Part shown: one piece after another, positions 17,330 through 26,244 of the stretch | How the letters are laid out: every line of letters begins with the position of its first letter | Numbering within the stretch: the first letter of the stretch is position 1 | From: Curtobacterium sp. MCBA15_012 | Lineage (GTDB): Bacteria > Actinomycetota > Actinomycetes > Actinomycetales > Microbacteriaceae | DNA length: 64,000 bases | Direction of reading: 5' to 3' | Assembly (NCBI RefSeq): GCF_001864935.2 | Contig: NZ_CP126267.1 | Coordinates: forward strand, 310,001-374,000 | Notes under the pieces: generated by a model | What the model was told of the DNA's origin: nothing | Seen by the model: the letters and a program-made list of their open reading frames with translations, nothing else | The model's database searches: none | Position numbers and translations under genes: made by a program

Positions 17330-18750
17330 CGGGCACGACGGCAGCGCTGGAACTCGAGCACGGGTTGCTCCAACGCGTGCTCGACGAGAACCTGGAGATC
17401 GAACCGTCTCGACTGCGACGGATCTCGGACGTCCTCGGCGCGGGTGCAGACCACGGCGACGATCGTGATCGAGAGCGCTTCCTGCACGAGCGGTTCCTCG
17501 AAGTCCGTCGTGTCCTCCGAGAGCAGGCGGACCAGGCTGTGGTAGACCGGTTCGCGAGCCCGCCGTCCGGCGCTGGCGCAGCCACGGACGTCCCCTACGG
17601 CTACGAGCGGAGCGCACCGAGCACGTCGCTGGATGCGAAGCTCCTCGACGGCGAGACCGCGTTCGTCGGCTGGACCGTATCCGGCGTCGTGTGCAGTAGC
17701 GGGATGGCTGCACTCGGGCTCGCGCTCCACGTGGCCACGTACGACTTCCGCGCGGAGTCCGGGAGGCTCCCGAGTGTGGCGGTCCTCGGCGACTACTTCG
17801 AGACGGCGATGCTCGTGGAGCTCCTCTCGACGTCGTTCGCCTCGTGGACGCACTGCACGTCCCTCGACGAGCTCGTCGAGGCGAAGGCGGACGTGGTGGT
17901 GATCGAGCCGGTGCGCTACAACTGGGGCCTCGATGCCGTGGACTTCGAAGCGCTGACGAGGGAATGGACCGCCGGCCGTGGTCCGCGGACCATCGTCGTG
18001 GACTCGAGTCTGACGCCGAGCGCGTGGCCGAAGCGGCAGTTCCTCGCCGCGATGGCCGAGTCGGCCGCGGCAACCGTGATCGAGGCTCGTTCGGCGCTCA
18101 AACTCGACCAGTTGGGCCTGGAACTGGCGAATGCCGGAGCGGTCGTCGTCCACCGCAACGACGCGGTCCGCCTGGCGCCGACCGACCCGCAGATGTTGGT
18201 GAACGCCCGGGCCGTCCTGGGTGCAGCACTTCCCGCACGATCTGCGATCGCCCTCGAGAACTCGTTCTTCCTCGACTCGGCATGGCGTCGGACCCACGTC
18301 GCCCTCGTCACCGAGAACAACGCGTCGTTCGCTCGGGAACTCGCGCGCGGACCCGGACTGTTCAGCGCTGTTGCCCATCCATCGACAGCGTCGACATCGG
18401 CCGGACGGAGGACCGGGGCGGTCAAGGTTGCGCCGTTCACGGTCCTCCGGCTCGAAGAAGACGACGTCGAGGACTACCGCCTGCTGCTCGGGGTCATCCG
18501 GACGGAGATCACCAGGCGTGGCATCGACCTCCAGTTCGGAGCGAGCTTCGGTTTCCGGGGCCACCGGCACGAGACGATCATCCCGGCGAAGCGCGATCTC
18601 CGCTGCCTGCTGAAGGTGGCGATGGGCGCACGCCGCGGCCCGGCGATGAACGACGTGATCGCACTGTTCCGGGAGCTGCACGAGCTCCGGACCATGGACG
18701 TCGTCCGGAGGGCCTTCCCCGGGGCTCGGCCCGTGGAGCTGGCGTTGTGA
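17326..18750 (+). CDS. PLP enzyme of the Cys/Met-metabolism fold (type I), divergent
   Basis: A 474-residue protein coupled by ATGA to the decarboxylase-like gene. The core resembles cystathionine lyases: SSGMAAL (124-130), VVIEPVRYN (191-199), the PLP-aspartate in VVDSSLTP (D226) and the Schiff-base lysine in SALKLDQ (K259). The N-terminal 90 residues are charged and lack a known motif. Usual family landmarks (SATKY, GGH) are changed, so it is a distant relative and the reaction cannot be stated. Context suggests it modifies the peptide or supplies a building block. Confidence 0.8.
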   Translation: MTGTTAALELEHGLLQRVLDENLEIEPSRLRRISDVLGAGADHGDDRDRERFLHERFLEVRRVLREQADQAVVDRFASPPSGAGAATDVPYGYERSAPSTSLDAKLLDGETAFVGWTVSGVVCSSGMAALGLALHVATYDFRAESGRLPSVAVLGDYFETAMLVELLSTSFASWTHCTSLDELVEAKADVVVIEPVRYNWGLDAVDFEALTREWTAGRGPRTIVVDSSLTPSAWPKRQFLAAMAESAAATVIEARSALKLDQLGLELANAGAVVVHRNDAVRLAPTDPQMLVNARAVLGAALPARSAIALENSFFLDSAWRRTHVALVTENNASFARELARGPGLFSAVAHPSTASTSAGRRTGAVKVAPFTVLRLEEDDVEDYRLLLGVIRTEITRRGIDLQFGASFGFRGHRHETIIPAKRDLRCLLKVAMGARRGPAMNDVIALFRELHELRTMDVVRRAFPGARPVELAL

Positions 18751-18757
18751 GCAGAAC

Positions 18758-20389
18758 ATGAGAACCAAGGCAACCCTCCGTGTGATCAGCAGTCTGCTGC
18801 GAGGCCACCGACGCGCTCTCGTCGTCCTCATCGTGCTGGCGCTCGCCGGCACCCTTGCGGAGGCCTGCCTCCCGATCGGACTGGGCCAGGTCGTCAACGG
18901 GATCGAACGCGGACGCTTCGACATCGTGCTCGTCGCATCCGGTGTCCTCGCACTGGTCGTGGTCGCCCGCGTCGCGTCTTCGGTGGTCGCGCACGCGGTC
19001 GGACGCAACGCCGAGATCGACGTCGCGATCACGCACAAACAGCAGGTCGGCGCGCACCTGGTGCGACACCGGTCCGTCATCGGCGAGGAGATCCAGCTCG
19101 GTGACGCGGTCGAGACGGCCGAGACCGACACGGACACCATCGCCGGCGTCGTCGGGGTCACGCGATCGTTGGTCGTCTCGACCCTCACCTTCGTGGCGAT
19201 CAGTGTGTACCTGATCACGAACTCGTGGATCATCGGCGGCGCCATCGTCGTGGGCGCGTCGTGCATCGCGCTCTTCCTCCCGGCACTCGTCGGCGTGCTC
19301 GAACAGCCCCTCGAGGAGCACCGGGCCAGATCAGGTGCCGTCGCCGGGCTGGCGGCTGATGCTGCGAGCGGACTGCGCGACCTGCGGGGGATCGGTGCTG
19401 AGGACGTATTCCTGCAGCGCTTCCACGATGCCTCAGCCGCGATGCGAGCCGCCGGGCTGCGCGTCGCTCGCCGACGTGCGCTCATCTCGGGCGTGCAGGT
19501 CGCAATCCCGAGCGCATTCGTCCTCGTGATCCTCGGCATCGCTCTCTGGCAGTTCCGGACCGGGGAGCAATCGGCGGGCGATCTCGTCACCTACTACGGG
19601 CTCGGAGTGTTCCTCGTCGGGCCGGTCGGCTCCTTCGTCGCGGCCTGGAACGAGATCCCCGCCGTTGCGGTGGCAGTCCGGCGCGAGCGAGCCCTGCTGG
19701 ATGCGGGAACGGCTCCCCGGTCAGGCCGAGACGGCACCCCCGAGGGCATGCTCCTCGACGAGGCCTCCGGGCTCGTCGTCCACCCGGGCGAGTTCGTCGT
19801 CGTCACCGGCGGACGACCGGCGGCGCTGCGCTCGCTCGCGGCTCGCCTCGTCGGGGACGAAGACGTGCCGTCCGTCTCGGTGGGCAAGACGACCTGGGCT
19901 GTGTGGGACGAGCGCGCGGCGAGGCGGCACGCCGTCTTGCTCGACTCCGACGCGCGACTCGTCTCGGGGAGCGTGCGGGAGATCATCGGCGCCCAGGACG
20001 ACGACCACGCGCGTGCTGTGCTCCGGGCAGCGGCCGCGGACGAATTCGTGGGGTCCGATCTCGAACGGGAGATCAGCGAGGGCGGTCGAGACCTCTCCGG
20101 AGGACAGGTGCGCCGCCTCCTCCTCGCACAGGCGCTCGCCGTCGATAGCGAGATCCTCGTGTTGGTCGAGCCCACACGATCACTCGACCTCGTGACGGAG
20201 CACCGTGTGGTGGATCGTCTCGCCCGACACCGAGCCGGCCGAACGACGGTCGTGTGTACGCAGACGCCCGTTGCCTTCGGAGTCGCCGACCGTGTCGTCA
20301 CGGTCAGCACGCCGTCCTCGGACAGCGACGGCTCGTGGCGCGTGGAACAGGGATCCGTGGCACTGATCGAGCAGGAGCACCGATCGTGA
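18758..20389 (+). CDS. Half-ABC exporter A with degenerate ATP site
   Basis: A 543-residue membrane-ATPase fusion, six membrane helices then an ATP-binding domain. The Walker A region reads TGGRPAALRS, without the GKST/S lysine. Walker B is LVLVEPT with V replacing the D. The H-loop His is absent (VVCTQTP). The signature LSGGQ at about 446 is intact. It must pair with the next gene product, which has the opposite defects, to give one working ATP site. No C39 peptidase domain is present, so any leader cleavage needs another protease. Likely role: export of the cluster product. Confidence 0.88.
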   Translation: MRTKATLRVISSLLRGHRRALVVLIVLALAGTLAEACLPIGLGQVVNGIERGRFDIVLVASGVLALVVVARVASSVVAHAVGRNAEIDVAITHKQQVGAHLVRHRSVIGEEIQLGDAVETAETDTDTIAGVVGVTRSLVVSTLTFVAISVYLITNSWIIGGAIVVGASCIALFLPALVGVLEQPLEEHRARSGAVAGLAADAASGLRDLRGIGAEDVFLQRFHDASAAMRAAGLRVARRRALISGVQVAIPSAFVLVILGIALWQFRTGEQSAGDLVTYYGLGVFLVGPVGSFVAAWNEIPAVAVAVRRERALLDAGTAPRSGRDGTPEGMLLDEASGLVVHPGEFVVVTGGRPAALRSLAARLVGDEDVPSVSVGKTTWAVWDERAARRHAVLLDSDARLVSGSVREIIGAQDDDHARAVLRAAAADEFVGSDLEREISEGGRDLSGGQVRRLLLAQALAVDSEILVLVEPTRSLDLVTEHRVVDRLARHRAGRTTVVCTQTPVAFGVADRVVTVSTPSSDSDGSWRVEQGSVALIEQEHRS

Positions 20390-22122
20390 ACAGCCCCCTG
20401 TTGGTCGCCAGCCCCTCGGACACGTGGCGGTCGGTACGCCGTGTCATCGGCAGTCACCGAGGACGCCTCGCCCGCATGATCGGCTGGCACACGCTCGCGG
20501 TGGGTGCTTCGGTCCTGGCGCCCGTGCTGTTCGGCCGGCTCATCGACGACGTCACGTCGGCGGGCTCCTGGTCGAACATCACGACGTTGTTCCTCGTGCT
20601 CTGCGGTGTCCTCGTGATCAGGACCGCGCTCGGCGTCGCCTCCCAGGGTGCCTCGTGGAGGTTCGGCGAGGACGTGTTCGCGCAACTCCGGGACGAGGTG
20701 GTCGAGGGCGTCGTCCGGCTCCCGCTCCGCGTGACGGAACGCGCAGAACGAGGAGAAGTCCTCGCGAGGACCTCGAACGACGTGGACGCAGTGTCCGAGG
20801 GCGTCCGCATCGGCCTCCCCGAGGTGCTGGTGGGACTCTTCACCGTCCTGTTCACCACGACGGCGTCGTTCTTGCTCGACTGGCGGGTCGCACTTGCTTC
20901 GCTCGTCGGGCTGCCCGTGCTCGTGCTCTCCACACGGTGGTACGTCCGCAGATCACAGTCGGCGTACGAGACCGAGTTGCGCAGTCACGCCCGGTTCAAC
21001 GGGAGCGTCCTGGAGACCGCGACTGCGTCGCGGACGCTTCGGCAACTCGGCACCGGGGACCGCCTCCTCCGTCGTGTCGAAGCCCGAGCGAGCTCCGTCA
21101 GAGCAGCCGAGCGAGCCACCCTCGGCCTGCAGTCCCGGTGGTTCCCCGTCGTCCAGCTCGGCTACTACCTCCCGTTCGCTGTCGTTGCGGCATGGGGCGG
21201 ATGGCTCGCGCTCGAAGGGCAGGTGACCATCGGCACCGTGGTGGCGATCGCCCTCAACGTCCAATTGATCGTGGACCCGCTGGACGACCTGTTGTACTGG
21301 TCCGACCAGCTGCAGCTCGCCTGGGCCGCCTTCCGCCGTATGGCGGGAGTCTCCCGTCCGACAGCACCTCGCCGGACCTCCCCGCCCGCTGAGCGCCCCG
21401 CGGCGCGCAGTGGATGCACGATCCGCTGCGACCGCGTCCGGTTCTCCTACGGCGACGGGGACGACCCCGCGGTTTCGGACGTCGACCTCGTGATCGGTCC
21501 CGGCGAGCACCTGACCGTCTTCGGGCCCTCTGGGGCAGGAAAGACGACGTTGGGCCTGCTGCTCGCCGGAGCACTCGAACCGGACGCAGGGCATATAGAG
21601 GTGGTCGGTGACGGCGAGCGCCACCCGGTGCGGATGTTGGTGAGTCAGGATCCCCACGTCTTCACGGGCACGGTCCGCGACAACCTCCTCCTCGCAGCAG
21701 GGTCAGCGACGGACGTCATGCTGCTCTCCGCCCTCGCAGTCGCAGGAGCGTCCCTGGATGCGTCGGCCCTCGACGACGAGATCGACGCCGAATCCGTCGA
21801 CCTCGTCCACCTGCAACGCATCGCCATGGCGCGCGTCGTGCTCAGGGACCCCGACCTGGTCGTCCTCGACGAATCGACGTCGCACCTCTCGGACGGTGAT
21901 GCCCGGCAGCTGGAGCAGGACATGGCCGGGGTGTTGCAGGGACGGACGGTTGTGACCATCGCCCACCGGATGAGCGCTGCGCTCGACGCGGACCGAGTCA
22001 TCACGGTCGAGCACGGACGGATCGTCGAGGTCGGGCCACCCGCGGAACTCCTCGCCGCGGGAGGTCAATTCGCCGAGCTGCACCAGCAGTGGACGGAACG
22101 AGTGGAGAACGAGCGCCGATGA
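20386..22122 (+). CDS. Half-ABC exporter B with active ATP site
   Basis: A 578-residue membrane-ATPase fusion whose GTG start overlaps the stop of exporter A (GTGA) and has AGGAG upstream. Walker A GPSGAGKTT (about 380), Walker B VVLDEST and H-loop IAHR are intact. The LSGGQ signature is replaced by DLVHLQ. Combined with exporter A, its Walker A faces the good LSGGQ, while the other composite site is dead on both sides, the arrangement of asymmetric heterodimeric exporters. An N-terminal ABC_membrane domain with six helices is clear. Confidence 0.9.
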   Translation: MNSPLLVASPSDTWRSVRRVIGSHRGRLARMIGWHTLAVGASVLAPVLFGRLIDDVTSAGSWSNITTLFLVLCGVLVIRTALGVASQGASWRFGEDVFAQLRDEVVEGVVRLPLRVTERAERGEVLARTSNDVDAVSEGVRIGLPEVLVGLFTVLFTTTASFLLDWRVALASLVGLPVLVLSTRWYVRRSQSAYETELRSHARFNGSVLETATASRTLRQLGTGDRLLRRVEARASSVRAAERATLGLQSRWFPVVQLGYYLPFAVVAAWGGWLALEGQVTIGTVVAIALNVQLIVDPLDDLLYWSDQLQLAWAAFRRMAGVSRPTAPRRTSPPAERPAARSGCTIRCDRVRFSYGDGDDPAVSDVDLVIGPGEHLTVFGPSGAGKTTLGLLLAGALEPDAGHIEVVGDGERHPVRMLVSQDPHVFTGTVRDNLLLAAGSATDVMLLSALAVAGASLDASALDDEIDAESVDLVHLQRIAMARVVLRDPDLVVLDESTSHLSDGDARQLEQDMAGVLQGRTVVTIAHRMSAALDADRVITVEHGRIVEVGPPAELLAAGGQFAELHQQWTERVENERR

Positions 22123-23336
22123 ACACCGACACCGATGACGTCCTCGCCGTCGACCAGAGCTTCGTCGCGAGGCCGGCAGAAGGCGGTGGAACGGTGACGC
22201 TCTGGTCACCCGAGGCAGGCACCGAGCTGCGACTGGGTCGGAGTGCGCAGGCGCTCCTGGCGCGGTTCGCCGTACCGACGTCGGCGAAGGCGGTGCTCAG
22301 CACGGTCCCGGACACGGCACGCGACGCTGCCGAGCGCGCGATCGAGTCCCTGGTCGCCGGAGGAATCCTCCGCTCTCACGCTGTCACGGCAGATCCGGGG
22401 GGCACGCAGCGAGGGCTCTTCGGGGCTCCGGTGACGTCACTCGCGAAGGCTCTGACCGATCCCGCACTCGACATCGTCGCGGTCGGGATCGAGTACGACG
22501 CCGGTGCATCCGCGCGGAGTGGGTCGAAGACGGGACCAGATGCCATCCGCCGGGTCGCTGCGAGCATCTACGCGCCGAACTCGGATCGCGGGATGTGGGA
22601 CCCGGCCGTCGGCCGTCGGATCCTGGACGGCGTCCGCATGGCTGACATCGGGAACCTCGGGGATGTCGTCCAGATGCGCAACGGCCCGGTGCTCGATCGA
22701 CTCGCGGGGGCCGTGGAAGCGATCGCGAGTGCACGGAAGGTCCCCGTCGTCCTCGGAGGGGACCACTCGATCACACACGCAGTCGTGCGCGGGCTCCTGT
22801 CCGCGGTCGACGGCGGACTCGGCCTCCTGCACTTCGATGCGCACACCGACTACTTCCGACCGGCGCACGGAGACTGGCGTTCGTCACTGCACCACGGCAA
22901 CGTCATGAGTTGGGTCGCTGGAGAAGCACGCGTGGAGCGGATCGCACAGTTCGGGATCCGTCAACGAATCGACGACGACCCCCAGGCCGACTCGTCGAAG
23001 ACCGTCGTCTGGGGCGGGCGTTCGGCGCTCGCCGCCGATCTCGACGAGCTCCTGGACAGCGTTCCTGCTCACCTCGCCTGGCACGTGACCATCGACGTCG
23101 ACGTCCTGGATCCCGCCTTCATGCCGAGCACGGGTACCCCGGTTCCCGGGGGGTTCTCGCATCTCGAACTCACCGACCTCATCAGCGCCCTCGTGTCGCG
23201 GCGACGGATCGTCGGCGTCGACGTCGTCGAGCTGATCGGTGAGGGCGAAGGCGCCCACCGATCGGCGCTCGCGGCAGCGGACCTCCTGGTCCGGACGCTC
23301 GACGCAGCGTTCAGCTCGCGGGCGTCTCCTCGTTGA
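22119..23336 (+). CDS. Ureohydrolase (arginase family) with PqqD/RRE-like N-terminal domain
   Basis: A 405-residue enzyme. Residues about 105-395 are a Mn-dependent ureohydrolase with all signature motifs: GGDHS (213-217), DAHTD (240-244), DVDVLDP (326-332) and GTPVPGG (339-345). Residues about 25-85 (LWSPEAGTELRLG, SAQALLARF, LVAGGILR) look like the winged-helix PqqD fold used as a RiPP recognition element. A standard arginase lacks this. The fusion next to a small peptide gene suggests a peptide arginase turning Arg into Orn, as known for OspR in landornamide. ATGA overlap with exporter B. Family certain; peptide substrate and RRE assignment are inferred. Confidence 0.85.
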   Translation: MNTDTDDVLAVDQSFVARPAEGGGTVTLWSPEAGTELRLGRSAQALLARFAVPTSAKAVLSTVPDTARDAAERAIESLVAGGILRSHAVTADPGGTQRGLFGAPVTSLAKALTDPALDIVAVGIEYDAGASARSGSKTGPDAIRRVAASIYAPNSDRGMWDPAVGRRILDGVRMADIGNLGDVVQMRNGPVLDRLAGAVEAIASARKVPVVLGGDHSITHAVVRGLLSAVDGGLGLLHFDAHTDYFRPAHGDWRSSLHHGNVMSWVAGEARVERIAQFGIRQRIDDDPQADSSKTVVWGGRSALAADLDELLDSVPAHLAWHVTIDVDVLDPAFMPSTGTPVPGGFSHLELTDLISALVSRRRIVGVDVVELIGEGEGAHRSALAAADLLVRTLDAAFSSRASPR

Positions 23337-23862
23337 GGAAGGGCGTCACCCGCCCGGTCCGGTGGTCGTCGCGCAGGATGGCGTACGCGACCGAGTCCCG
23401 AGCCTCGCCCTCGTCCACGGGCCAGGTCCGCCGGTAGTGCGCTTCCTTCACCCACCCGTTGCGCACGAGGATGCGACGCATCGCGACGTTGTCGTCCCGG
23501 GTCTGCGCTTCGATCCGGTCGACCTCCGGGAACGACGCGAAGACGTACGTCGCCAGGGCGCTCAGGAGCGGCGCGCCGTGACCCCGCCCCCGAGCCCGTT
23601 CGGCAAGACGTACGTCGATCAGCGGTGCGTCATCGTCGAGGTCGTCGAGTACGACCACACCCTCGGCGACACCGTCGATCCCGACGCTGAGCAGCGCGTG
23701 GTCCGGGCCAGCATACGCGCCGTCGGAGATGCGCTGTTCGACCGACTCGCGGCTCGGAGCACTGGAGACGTGGAACGGGAACCGGTTCGAGGTCAGGAAC
23801 GTGATCAACGACTCCCGGTCCCTCGCCTGCGTCGGGTCCAGCGGGCGGAACGTCATCTCCAT
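23311..23862 (-). CDS. GNAT N-acetyltransferase (RimJ/RimL type), copy 1
   Basis: A 183-residue acetyltransferase. The acetyl-CoA loop reads ERARGRGHGAPLL, followed by VDRIEAQTRDDNVAMRRILVRNGWVKEA, typical of RimJ/RimL-like GNATs. The ATG at 23862 is chosen by alignment with copy 2 at 29607. The 3' end overlaps the arginase gene by 26 bases on the opposite strand, and that same overlap is preserved in the second copy. The acceptor is unknown. Confidence 0.9.
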   Translation of the reverse strand: MEMTFRPLDPTQARDRESLITFLTSNRFPFHVSSAPSRESVEQRISDGAYAGPDHALLSVGIDGVAEGVVVLDDLDDDAPLIDVRLAERARGRGHGAPLLSALATYVFASFPEVDRIEAQTRDDNVAMRRILVRNGWVKEAHYRRTWPVDEGEARDSVAYAILRDDHRTGRVTPFLNEETPAS

Positions 23863-24278
23863 GCACCGACCGTACTGCCACGTCGAACGGCACCCGTGGG
23901 TATCGACCCGTGTCGCGGGGCGGGAGGTGTGTCGCTGGGCCGAGCTCGTACGCGATCTGGCCGCTAGCGCACCCGTACGGGGCTCGCGCGCGTACGCGAA
24001 TTCGTTGGCGAACCGGCGGTCGACTTCCGCGGTTGTCTGAGGATCAGATGCGGACCGCCCGACGGCTGTACGAGCAGCGCACCACCTGGCCGAGGGGTGC
24101 TGCAGGAGGTTCGAGTCGGCAGCAACATGCCCGCGGGCGCAGCGCTCGGGGGCGCCCTCGTGTCCGTGCCGGGGTCGTGGCGATGGGTTCGAATCCACCG
24201 GTACCGCCACAGAGGACCCCCGCGCCGGGGGGGTCTTCTTCTGCCTGCGGACGGCCCTGGTCTGGCTGTGGTGCTCCG
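23863..24278. other. Non-coding region with degenerate tRNA-like T-loops
   Basis: No protein gene is supported. Two T-loop-like motifs, GGTTCGAGTC (about 24109) and GGTTCGAATCC (about 24186), recall tRNA 3' halves, but the flanking stems do not pair properly and no matching acceptor or anticodon arm is found. GGCGGTC/GACCGCC forms a 7-base inverted repeat at about 24013-24059. Possibly an eroded tRNA locus. Confidence 0.3.
24211..24239 (-). terminator. Rho-independent-like terminator
   Basis: AGAGGACCCCC pairs with GGGGGTCTTCT around a short GC loop, giving about 11 pairs, with TTCTTCT on the plus-strand side. It lies just downstream of the minus-strand operon ending at 24279 and could work in either direction. 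Confidence 0.55.
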
Positions 24279-24635
24279 TCAGACGAGGAGTCCGACCGTG
24301 AGGACGACCAGGCCGATGAGCACGAGCCCGGCGGGCAGCGTGTTGCGCATGCGGCGCTGCGCGCCGGAGGTCGCTGCCGATGCTGCGGCGACGATCGAGG
24401 ATGCTCCTCCGGCGTAGATCAGGACGAACGCTTCCGGGAAGTAGCCCAGCACGTGCGTCACGAGGCCGGCGATCACGATGACGGATCCCGTGATGGTGTG
24501 CACGCGTGCGGCGACGGCCCGTGGCTCCGTTCCGCGGAGGTCCAGGAATGCGGAGACGAGGCTCCAGATCGAGGCCGTCGAGAGGACGGCACCGCTGATC
24601 GAGACGATCGCGGCGTCGATGACGGTGACGTCCAC
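24279..24635 (-). CDS. Small integral membrane protein
   Basis: A 118-residue protein with four hydrophobic segments and no recognised domain. It starts three bases after the stop of the flavin monooxygenase gene, so it belongs to the same TetR-controlled operon. DUF-type small membrane proteins beside detoxifying oxygenases are common, but no function can be assigned. Confidence 0.8.
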   Translation of the reverse strand: MDVTVIDAAIVSISGAVLSTASIWSLVSAFLDLRGTEPRAVAARVHTITGSVIVIAGLVTHVLGYFPEAFVLIYAGGASSIVAAASAATSGAQRRMRNTLPAGLVLIGLVVLTVGLLV

Positions 24636-24638
24636 GTT

Positions 24639-26210
24639 CTAGGCTCCGCTCGTCGTGGTAGCGCTCACGGCAGCCCCGCGGGGTCCACCGAACCAGGTCC
24701 GGAGTGCTGCCCGGACGTCGGTGGGGTCGGTCTGCGACCACGCCACGAACCCGTCGGGTCGGATCAGCATCGAGGACAGTCCGCTCCCGCGGGCGAGTTC
24801 CACGTGCTCGACACGGTCTGTCCACGGGGCTGCAGCGTCGCGCAGGCTCCCGTCGGCGTCGATCAGGACGGGACGTGCGGCGTGGAGCAGCGCGGGTACG
24901 CGGCTACGGGTGCCGTCGACGAGGGTGAGCTGTGCGGACGCGGCGAACCAGCCGGTGGGGCCGTCCGGATCTGTGGGACCCATCTCGTAGCGGACGTCTG
25001 CGCCTGCGAGCAGGTCGGCGATGCGCCGCACGGTGCCCGTGTCGGTGAGCAGCTCGGCGAAGAGGGCGCGGAGGACGGTGACGTCGGACCCGGGAGCCAT
25101 GAGCGCCGTCTGCGCCTGCGTCTGCATGAAGACCCGTTGCCCGAGCGGTCGGCGTTCCGTCTCGTAGGTGTCGAGCAACCCTGCCGGAGCTGTTCCGGCG
25201 ACGTCGGCGGCGATCTTCCACGCGAGGTTCGCCGCGTCCTGCAGTGCGAGGTTCAGGCCGGGGCCTCCTGCTGCTGAGTGGACGTGGGCAGCGTCGCCGA
25301 GCAGGAACACGCGTCGGTCGCGGTAGCGGTCGGCGACACGCGTGTTCCTGCCGGACAGGCGACGCAGCAAGGTGGGCTTCCCCTCCGCGGGCGGTGCGAG
25401 GGCGATGCGGACGCCGAGGACGCGTTCCAGGCTGTCCTCCATCTCGGTCAGGGTCATCGCCGCTCCGTTGCCGGGCGAGCTCTCCTCGGGCTCGTCCTCC
25501 CACTCCGCGGTGTAGACAAGCGGGTGCTCCGGGTCGTGGAGCGCGATCGTCGCGACTCCGGTCTCGGTCCGGTGGAACGCTGCTGCGATCTCGCCGAGTC
25601 CGGCGACCCGCACCCTTCCCGGGCCGGCTGCGATCAGGTCGTCCGTCGGGGCGATCAGTACCGTGCGGTCCACCACGTGGCGATCGGTGTTCCCCGGGAA
25701 GCCGATGCCGGACTGCTTGCGGACGGTGCTCCGCGCCCCGTCGCTCCCGATCAGGTACCGACCCGACAGTGTGCTCTCGACCTCGGTCGTGGTGTCGACG
25801 ACGGTGATGTCGACACGGTCGTCGTGCTGTCGGAAGGGCCGCAGGTCGATGCCGCGGCAGATCTCGACGCCCAGCTCGGCGGCGCGGTCGTTCAGGACGC
25901 GCTCCAGGTCGCGCTGGTTGATGTGCAGCAGGTACATCGGGTTCCGCTCGCCGAGCACGTGCAACGGCAAGGGAAGTGCGCCGAAGAAGAAGCTCGGAGC
26001 CGGACACGGCTCAGCTGCCCCTGCGCAACGCTCGAAGAGGCCTCGGTGGTCGAGCAGACGGACCACCTGGCCGGTGAGGCCGTGCGCCTTGTCCCACTGG
26101 TCGATCCCGGGGAGGCGTTCGATGACCAGCGGGTTCGCGCCCGCGAGCTTCAGTTCGCAGGCGACGAAGACGCCCACGGGGCCGCCACCGATGATGAGGG
26201 CGTCGTACAT
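24639..26210 (-). CDS. Class A FAD-dependent aromatic monooxygenase
   Basis: A 523-residue flavoprotein hydroxylase of the rifampicin/tetracycline/polyketide monooxygenase type. The FAD motif IIGGGPVGVFVACEL is at the start, the DG motif GSDGARSTVRK near 160, and the GD motif VFLLGDAAHVHSAAGGPGLN near 300. The C-terminal 110 residues match the thioredoxin-like tail of this group. Start at ATG 26210, where the FAD motif begins at residue 4. Likely detoxifies a planar aromatic or antibiotic. TetR regulator directly upstream. Confidence 0.9.
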   Translation of the reverse strand: MYDALIIGGGPVGVFVACELKLAGANPLVIERLPGIDQWDKAHGLTGQVVRLLDHRGLFERCAGAAEPCPAPSFFFGALPLPLHVLGERNPMYLLHINQRDLERVLNDRAAELGVEICRGIDLRPFRQHDDRVDITVVDTTTEVESTLSGRYLIGSDGARSTVRKQSGIGFPGNTDRHVVDRTVLIAPTDDLIAAGPGRVRVAGLGEIAAAFHRTETGVATIALHDPEHPLVYTAEWEDEPEESSPGNGAAMTLTEMEDSLERVLGVRIALAPPAEGKPTLLRRLSGRNTRVADRYRDRRVFLLGDAAHVHSAAGGPGLNLALQDAANLAWKIAADVAGTAPAGLLDTYETERRPLGQRVFMQTQAQTALMAPGSDVTVLRALFAELLTDTGTVRRIADLLAGADVRYEMGPTDPDGPTGWFAASAQLTLVDGTRSRVPALLHAARPVLIDADGSLRDAAAPWTDRVEHVELARGSGLSSMLIRPDGFVAWSQTDPTDVRAALRTWFGGPRGAAVSATTTSGA

Positions 26211-26244
26211 CGAGAAGAGCCTGTCCGGAGGAGTGGGTGCGGGG

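Noticed and set aside
24100..24215. Possible tRNA or tmRNA ending in GGTTCGAATCC and followed by a terminator
   Set aside because: T-stem bases do not pair, and no acceptor, D or anticodon arm could be matched; kept only as a note on degenerate sequence.
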